This document shows positions 57,266 to 64,000 of a stretch of DNA of 64,000 bases, piece after piece. Origin of the DNA: Sphagnum compactum (lineage: Eukaryota; Bryophyta; Sphagnopsida; Sphagnales); NCBI GenBank assembly GCA_965153455.1, contig OZ234498.1, positions 10,044,001 to 10,108,000 of the forward strand, read 5' to 3'. How positions within the stretch are numbered: position 1 is the stretch's first letter; each line of letters begins with the position of its first letter. The notes beneath the pieces were generated by a model. It saw only the letters and a list, made by a program, of their open reading frames with translations. It was not told the DNA's origin and ran no database searches. Made by a program: the position numbers and the translations under genes.

Positions 57266-60200
57266 ATGGAAGGCAGGAGCAGCAGCAGGCGAGCCCGGGA
57301 GATGCAGCTGCAGGTAGTTGCAGGGCAAATGCAGCAGCATCCGGAGCAGCAGCAGTGGCAGCAACAACATCGCCGTGGCTACAGCATGAGCAGCAGTGCA
57401 AGAAGAGAGAAGGTGGATGAGGACCTTGCTTTGTTCCAAGACATGCGCAAGCGCGAGCACACCCATTACTTGCATCCCGACCCTAACGATGGTGAGACAG
57501 GCAGACCCACCCACAAACATTGTCTTGAATATTTTCTCATGAAGAACAATTTTCGTGGATTGCAGGGGATTAAGGCACTCTAATTGCTTTTGCTTTTTTT
57601 TTTGGTCCATGATTGTTGTTGCCATGGCATAATGCAGCAGCAGCAGCAGCAGCAAAGTTAGCAGGTTTTCTGGATCCTCCAGTTGCACCAACGGCAGCTC
57701 ATCAAAGGAAGGGAGTGGGAGCAGACTTGCTCAACTCAGATGCTGACAAGAATGACTATGATTGGTAAGTGTTGTCTGTGGTTTCCTGCTCTTCCTCCTC
57801 CTCCTCCTCACCAGATCTGATCTTGACCCAACTATGGTGGCCCTGAAAGATGATTCGGGCCTGCAAAGGCTTCAAACATACAGTATATTCAGCAGCTGGC
57901 AATGTCCAAGTTTGAGAGCTTGAATGACATGCAGTTTCCATATTGCAACATATTTAGGATGAAGGGAAAAATTAGGAACTAACTGCAAGAATTGAAAAAC
58001 CCATGTGGTTTTGGAACTCCTCATGCAGGCTGTTGACACCGCCAGGCACCCCACTTTTTCCATCACTAGACTTGGACTCACCAGCATACAGTGCCCTACA
58101 GCAAGGACTTCTCATCAATCGCTCGCTTGCTGCCATCAAGACCTCTCGGGTGGGTGGCTGGGTGGTTTACTTACATGTTTGTTTCACTAGGAAGGAACCA
58201 GCTTAGGAAAAGAGTTTGTTGCTTTTCTTATGAACTTTTATTGCTGATCCCTTGCTTCAAAATGAAGGTTTTGTTTTGGAGTGTGTAATTTGTGGGCATT
58301 TTGAACAAGTGGGTCCTCCGCAAAAGAAGGCACTTGATAAATGTTTGGTGATGAACTGCTGCAGATAGCTAGCAACAATCGTGCTGATCCACCACCATCT
58401 TCCAAATTGGTACGGGGAAATCCAAGCCCAAGTCGAAGGCCCACCACACCTTTGAATGGTCATAGCAACTCTGCAGTGCCACAAGGCACGAGTCAAAATA
58501 CTACTCACTCTGTGAGACCATCAACTCCAACAAGATCATCATCAAATTCAGCAGCAAAGTATAACCCTGGACGCCCATCAACCCCAACTCGACAGTCCTC
58601 CTCCATTACACCCACAGGAGGAAGGCTGCCTTCTACTACCACTAATTCAAACCGGCCCTCCACTCCAACAAATCGGCCTTCCACACCAACAGCAGGTGGC
58701 AGACCCTTGACACCCACTCTTCGTCGCTCAAGCTCGAGCTCCACTAGCACTCAACCTTTTAGCACAACAGCCACCCGTGGGAACCCATCTCCCACTAGAA
58801 GCACTGCAAGCTCGGTACCTGCAAGGGGGATGTCTCCTGTGAGGTCACAGTACCGGGGAAGCTCACCTGCAAGGGGGATCTCTCCTGTGAGGTCACAGTA
58901 CCGGGGAAGCTCGCCTGCAAGGGGAACATCCCCTGCACCATCAATGGGGCGGGCATCATCATCACCAAGAGCACATCCAATCATAATACCTGATGGCTTG
59001 CCATCAGATATTCCCCCAAATTTGCGTACTACATCTGATCGTCCATCTTCTGCTCATCGCAGACGCACTGGTTATGGGGTTGATGGTACAGGCGGTCAAA
59101 TGCCAGATGGGCTTGATCACCACCTCCCCTCACGCCGGCCATCATCACCAAATTTGATCAGATGCTGTAGCTCAACTGGCCATGGACAAGATCGCTTGAG
59201 CGCTCAGTCAGGGCGGGTCTCATCAGATGATGATAGCAGCTATGAGGTCTCATCACACTCAGCAGTGTCAAGTAGAGGGCTTACACCAGAACACAGAGGA
59301 GGATATCGGCAGCAGCGAACATCAGCTGGAAATGAAGACTGGCGAAACAGCTGCCCAAGCTTACAGTCCAAGCGGTCACCATCCCCACATCGAGATTCTT
59401 CACATTTTGGGCCCTCCTCAACCTCGAGAAGGGTTCCTGACTCTTCAGCAGCTTCACGCAATTTGGTATGAAATAATAGTGGGGGCAGAATCCAGAGGAT
59501 TTTTCTGTGTTTTCTTTGTGTTAGATTAGTATAGAGCTTTGTAAAAAATCTACTCATCTTGGGTTTGCAATGTTTTTGAATGTAAAACTTTCAGTTTTCT
59601 TAATAGATGTAACTTGGAGAGTTAGTGGAGGGTTCAGATTCTGTAACTGTTGTAAGATCAGCAGGGGCTTGTGCAGGGTTTGATTTTGGATTTTTGTGTT
59701 GTTGTGGGTCTTCAGGAGATTCAGAGAGCTTCAGCAGCAGCAGTAGCAGTGGGGGGATTCCGACCTCTGATGACAAAAAACTCAATTTCAGCATTCTACA
59801 GCAACCGGGCAAATTCGTTACTCCGTAGTAGGCCTCTGACACCTGGGAGCACTGCAAGCTCAGAGCAGGGTGCGAGTGTTGCACCTGACAGTGAAGGGGA
59901 TGAAGATCTGTCAAATGGCTGGGGACGGCTGGAGTTATCACTTGGGGGACGTGCAGCAGATATTCTTGTCCTTGATACGGAGGCTGCCAAGTTGACAAGC
60001 TGGGAGGAGAGTCTTCAATGTGATGGAGAGCTGAAACTGCTGGAGTCAAGAATACATAGTGAGATTCATGAGGCTGACAGTTATGAAGCTCTTGGGCGAA
60101 TAGAAGCTCTAGTAGAAGAGAGCTCTCCATATCTGAGGGAGTCTTCAAAGACCAGGAGTATTCATGATGAAGCTAAGCACAATGAATGCACAGGAGGAGC

Positions 60201-63200
60201 AGCTACAGAAAGTTTTTACTTGGAGGAGGAGCTGGCACAGAAAGTTACAAATCTAGAACTGCATGAACAAGGAAGAGAGCAACCTGGGCAAAAACAGCAG
60301 AACAGACAGAACTTGCAAGCTAAAGAAGATAATGCTCTAGTGCTTGAATTCTGGGGCAATTCTGAATCAGAGTTGCACAATGGGTCCAACAGTGAGAGGA
60401 AGCAGATAAGACCTTCACTGATCAAAGGTGAGTCTTGCGGCCATGGCCATGAGGATGATGAGGTTGGAGTGAGAAAAGCGAGGGAGACACCCGCCAACCT
60501 TGAGAAGGATGTAGGAAGAAGTGTCCCAGACTTGAAGCATGTGAAGGAAAAGTTGGTGCTCCTACAGTGTGGTCCTAATGTGGTACCTGCCTTGCAACAA
60601 AGCCCAGAACAACACAACTCGGTTGATGACGGACCTGGAAGAGTTGTTAAACAAGCCACCTCACCCTCATTTGTTGAGCTTCCTGTCCATGACCCATGTG
60701 TGATTTCTCAGGGAAGAAGAAGTGATGACAAGAGCTTGGCAACAAAGGAAGTTGGAACAGGATCAAGTATGGAGGAGGCTGCAGAAAAAATGTGTGTGCA
60801 CAGCGACCATGCTGATCACCCTGGTATGTATTGTAATCTTGGTAGTGAATGTAGCAAAGTACATGTATCTTCTGCTCCAACATTGGAGGTTCAAAGTTCC
60901 ACAAATGATGAGTCTGGTGGAAGTGAAGCGGCCAAGCTCAGCCCCATGTGTAGGCAGGAGGTACAGAATGGGGTGGTGGTGGATATGGGGAGGCAGAAAA
61001 ACATCTGGTATGTTTACCGGAACTCTGAAGACTATGGTAGCCCTAGCATGTCTGGCACTGAAACAGAGCTTGAAGATCACTCTCCAAGAGGATTGAGTCC
61101 TGGGATGATTGAAAAGCAAGTTCAGTTAGCAGCAGCTTCATGTCACAACATGAGTCCCAGCACCACTGACATCACTCAAACACTTGAGCTCTTTGATCAG
61201 CCATGTGTGGTAGATGAGGCCACCTTGAATCATGAATGCCAGAGTGATCATTCTGTGAAGCTCCTCAATACTGGAGGTTTGATGAAGGAGATTCCTGGTG
61301 AATGCCAAAGAGAGCAGCTGCTACTCTCTTGGAAGCAGGAGATGCCTGGAGAATCAGAAAAACGAGTGTACCAGGAAGAAGAAGAAGAAGAAGAAGAAGA
61401 AGAGAGTGTGGAACCTGCCTGCTATTCTCAATCCAAGTCCCTGCAGATGAAGAAACCATGCGTTGAGTTACATGACTCTTTTGTAGCACAGCTTCCTGAT
61501 GAGAACAAGAAGACTGTTGTGACACCGGAACCTAATGAGTTCAGTAGAGACAGATGCACAGATTTCAGACAACTGGATGATTTGTTGTCTGACTGTGGTT
61601 CTAGACTCTGCGTGCAAGAAGAGGAGCTGGCACCTGGGAGTGGTGCCATCAGATGTTCTGATTCCAAAGCTGACAACTTGTCATCCCTGTTTTCAAGTCA
61701 GGAATACGGTAGTCCTAAAATGGAAAGAAGCATATTGACAGGCAATCCAAAGATGAAAGAAGGGAACCTACAAGGGGTGGCAACAAGGATTGGGATGGAG
61801 GATATTGTTAAGCAAGGTGATGGCAACTCAAGCTCATCATCATCCCAAGAGGTTGAACATGGAATTGATCCTGGCGAGGAGGAGGCTCTTCTCCAACCTG
61901 TCATGGTTAAGGCTCCAAGTGAGGGATTGGGTGAACCTGCTGAAAGAAGAATGATTGAGGAGACAGGTGGTGACTCCAAAGTTGAAACCACATTGAACTG
62001 TAGGTGGGATGGAATCGAGAGCCCTGCTGTGCATTGTTGTCGAGATCTGAAGCAACGACCTGATCATGATCCTCCAGTGATTTTGGCATCCACTCCTGAA
62101 GGTGTGGATCATGTATCTGATGTCACTGAGTCAGGGAAAAATGCAGAGCATGATCAAGCAGATCCTCATAGTGACCACAAAGGATGGGAACAGAAGAGGG
62201 AGAATGAAGCAGCATTACCAGAGATAAAGATGGGAGAAGCTTGCTGTCTGACAGGTGAGGTGCAAGACACTGAGTGCAGCCCTGTTGTGTGCTCAAACCA
62301 GGGTGTCCTTGAAATACCTGAATCCAATGGAAGCTGTGCAAATTTGAAGCACCCAATTTCTTTGGATGCAAGCATATGGTCAGCTGTTGCTGGAAAAAGG
62401 GATCAGGCAGATGCCCGGATGCCAGTTGAAGACCATAAGCAAGCTTTGTATTTGGATGCTTCAATTGCCCAGATGCCACCGAAGATGATCAGTCCAGTTG
62501 AATCAGAAGAGAGAGTCGGTGGAAGTGGTGGTGCAGCAGCACCAGTTAGGGAGGCAATTGGAGAAAGTGTTTCAAAGCTTGATGAGGTTGAGGAGGTAAA
62601 GCATGTGCATGGTCAAGCACTGAAGAAGCCTATGGGTTTGCTAGGTTCACATCATGTCAATGGCAATGTCCTTAAGCTTGCTGCAAAGCCTGTTGGGAAG
62701 GTGGATAAGAATTCACCACCTGTTGGAGATAAGTTTGAAAAGCCTGTTGGTGTGGGCGCAAAAGTATCGTCTGATCATGGAAAGATCAAGCTTCTGAAGG
62801 AAGTGATAAGTTGTGATGCAGAAGAGGAAAACAAGCTGAGTCGTCCTTATGGGGAGAACAAGTCTGGAATTTGGAACCCTAAATTGAGTCCAACAAAAGC
62901 CCGTGTCTCTGATGCAAGTGACCTGCCTTCTCTTCCCATGGAACTGCTGCACAAACAAGGGGCTAGCATCAGACAGGCTGGGGATGTCACAAAGTCTTCT
63001 AGTCCAGGTTTTGTGAAATATGGAAGCATGAGGTCAGCAAGTCAGGCAGCAGGGGCTCAGAGTCTAATCAAGCAGATCTCTTTGGAGGAGCGTGGTGGCT
63101 TAGATCACTTTGCTGACACTCTGGAGGAACCCAAGGCAAGTACAGTACCACAAATGACTGAGGACAACAACCTGAGCACTCTGAAGAATTCTGAGACCAA

Positions 63201-63936
63201 GAAAGCAGCAGTGGGAGCCATCCTGATCAAGACAGTTTCGAAACCCAACAACCATGCCAGAAAGAGTAGTAAAACTCTTGCCAGCAAGGAGACTGCGGTT
63301 GTTGAGGTTAGCAGGCTTGTCGGGTTTCCAACTGTTGACACTGTGAACCATGTAGATGGCGGTGTTCAACTGCCTGATGGGAAGAAGTTGACACTTTCAG
63401 ACTTGGCATTATCATCCCCAGTTAAAGAAGAGGTTGTTGAGAACTCTGAGTCTCTGGGTCCAATTGCACGGAAGCATTTATCTTCATTTAAGTTTGGGCG
63501 CAAGAAACCTTCAGCAGCAGCAGCGGAGCCAGAGAGAAAAGGCAACATCATGAACACAAATTCAGAGGTTTCGAAAGATCATCACAACATGAAGCAACAA
63601 GTAGCATCTCTCTCCTCCACAAAGTTGCCTGGAAAATCCCAAACTCTGGGAGGAGCAAAAGCAGTAGTAGTGGGTGCCGCTGCTGCTCCAAATGGTCCAC
63701 AGCTTAGCAAGCTGAATTCAGTGAGAGCAGGGTCTCCAATGCGTGCAGTCCAATCTGGAGACTCTCAGCCAGCTCAATTGGCACAAGGGAGCAACAACAC
63801 AAATGGGAGGATGGCAGAGGAGCTGAACGGTCAGAGTAGATTCTCAAACATCACAGTGCGTCCTGGCTCAGTTTCACAACACTTTGAATGGGACCGTAGT
63901 TCACTAGGTATTTTCTCCATTCGTAGAATGTGGTAG
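57266..63936 (+). CDS. BPP-like: BPP-type microtubule-associated basic proline-rich protein with giant C-terminal extension, 5 exons
   Basis: Exons 57266-57491, 57638-57764, 58029-58149, 58365-59465, 59716-63936; joins are in phase with GT-AG. Total 1,931 residues if the stop at 63934-63936 is real. Family blocks in order: VDEDLALFQDMRKRE (about 51-65), KNDYDWLLTPPGTPLFP (113-129, across an intron), Ser/Pro/Arg-rich RPSTPTR repeats (170-330), IPPNLRTTSDRPSSA (about 376-390), and GFRPLMTKNSISAFYSNR (about 539-556). BPP proteins of Arabidopsis bind cortical microtubules. The family block SKKSLDMAIRHMDIR, expected before RPLMT, is absent. After residue ~600 the protein is acidic, low-complexity and unlike BPPs I know, with a poly-Glu run near 1079 and a basic Ser-rich end. 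A donor-like CACTAG/GTATTT at 63907 could mean the gene continues past the window. Confidence 0.85.
57635..57656 (+). repeat. (CAG)n at the BPP exon 2 acceptor
   Basis: Seven CAG units and a CAA follow the branch region. Any of the CAGs can act as acceptor without changing frame, so exon 2 may start with one to six Ala codons. Confidence 0.8.
58818..58913 (+). repeat. 48-bp in-frame duplication in BPP exon 4
   Basis: Two copies (58818-58865, 58866-58913) encode ARG(M/I)SPVRSQYRGSSP, followed by a partial third (ARGTSP). They are nearly identical in DNA and add basic Ser-Pro motifs, which in this family are likely microtubule-binding or phosphorylation sites. Confidence 0.93.
61375..61408 (+). 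repeat. (GAA)n encoding poly-Glu in BPP exon 5
   Basis: About eleven consecutive Glu codons, nearly all GAA. Length is likely variable between individuals. Confidence 0.9.
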
Positions 63937-64000
63937 CTGGAAAGCGAAGTCCAGACAGCAGCTAGTAGATCCTGAATCGAAGACCGAAAAAAAATCGAAA

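Noticed and set aside
57248-57691. Minus-strand 147-codon frame (Leu-rich) over BPP exon 1
   Set aside because: Leu/Ala runs are the antisense of CAG repeats; the plus strand carries the conserved BPP exons.
58003-58206. Independent ORF reading LLTPPGTPLFPSLDLDSPAY
   Set aside because: This is BPP exon 3; the DYDW/LLTPPGTPLFP join across the intron at 57765-58028 shows it belongs to the larger gene.
60081-63557. Many minus-strand and alternate-frame open frames within BPP exon 5
   Set aside because: Shadows of a long, codon-biased plus-strand frame; none has a recognisable domain.
1-64000. CRISPR arrays, prokaryotic operons, tRNA or rRNA genes
   Set aside because: The tandem repeats lack unique spacers and the genes are intron-split plant genes. 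No complete tRNA cloverleaf or rRNA segment was recognised; only two tRNA-SINE-like heads.

Overview
The window is nuclear DNA from a land plant. Genes are split by short GT-AG introns. Four protein-coding loci and one gene fragment sit at the two ends, and about 33 kb of AT-rich, degenerate repeat DNA lies between them. An NLR-type gene with an alpha/beta-hydrolase N-terminus (a class known from liverworts and other non-flowering plants), together with CAG-rich untranslated regions, suggests a bryophyte or another non-seed plant. That placement is an inference, not a demonstration.

Left end (1-6.4 kb, minus strand): a resistance-type locus. In transcription order it has a possible N-terminal exon with two hydrophobic segments, three exons of a SERAC1-like alpha/beta hydrolase, one NB-ARC exon, and an LRR exon that runs off the left edge as nearly identical 72-bp repeats. 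The third hydrolase exon has one in-frame TAG, and the hydrolase nucleophile elbow has Thr where Ser is expected. The locus is either a young pseudogene or a gene rescued by splicing at that TAG. Upstream lies a 212-bp sequence repeated three times.

6.4-8.5 kb holds foldback elements and a Tourist-type MITE with a TTA target duplication. A DUF506-like terminal exon lies at 8.55-8.84 kb (minus). A complete 14-exon gene for a peroxisomal acyl-activating enzyme of the AAE17/AAE18 type, ending in SKL, occupies 10.08-15.44 kb (minus). A complete four-exon VPS55 homologue occupies 20.9-22.0 kb (minus). Small hairpins and short tandem duplications lie between them.

23-56 kb has no gene I can support. 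It contains a decayed Ty1/copia element with recognisable LTRs, a primer-binding site, and gag and integrase remnants. It also has several dispersed repeat families (called A-E here), foldback elements, degenerate ~60-bp, ~61-bp, ~100-bp and 63-bp tandem arrays, and a run of 24 G.

Right end (56.1-64 kb, plus strand): a basic proline-rich (BPP-type) microtubule-associated protein gene. Exons 1-4 and the start of exon 5 match the family. Exon 5 then continues as an open frame for about 1,350 further residues, giving a predicted protein near 1,930 residues, far longer than the seed-plant members I know.

The genes do not form a pathway; they are independent loci (immunity, fatty-acid or jasmonate-type acyl activation, endosomal trafficking, microtubules). 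All exon joins were chosen by hand from splice consensus, phase and family similarity, with no alignment software.
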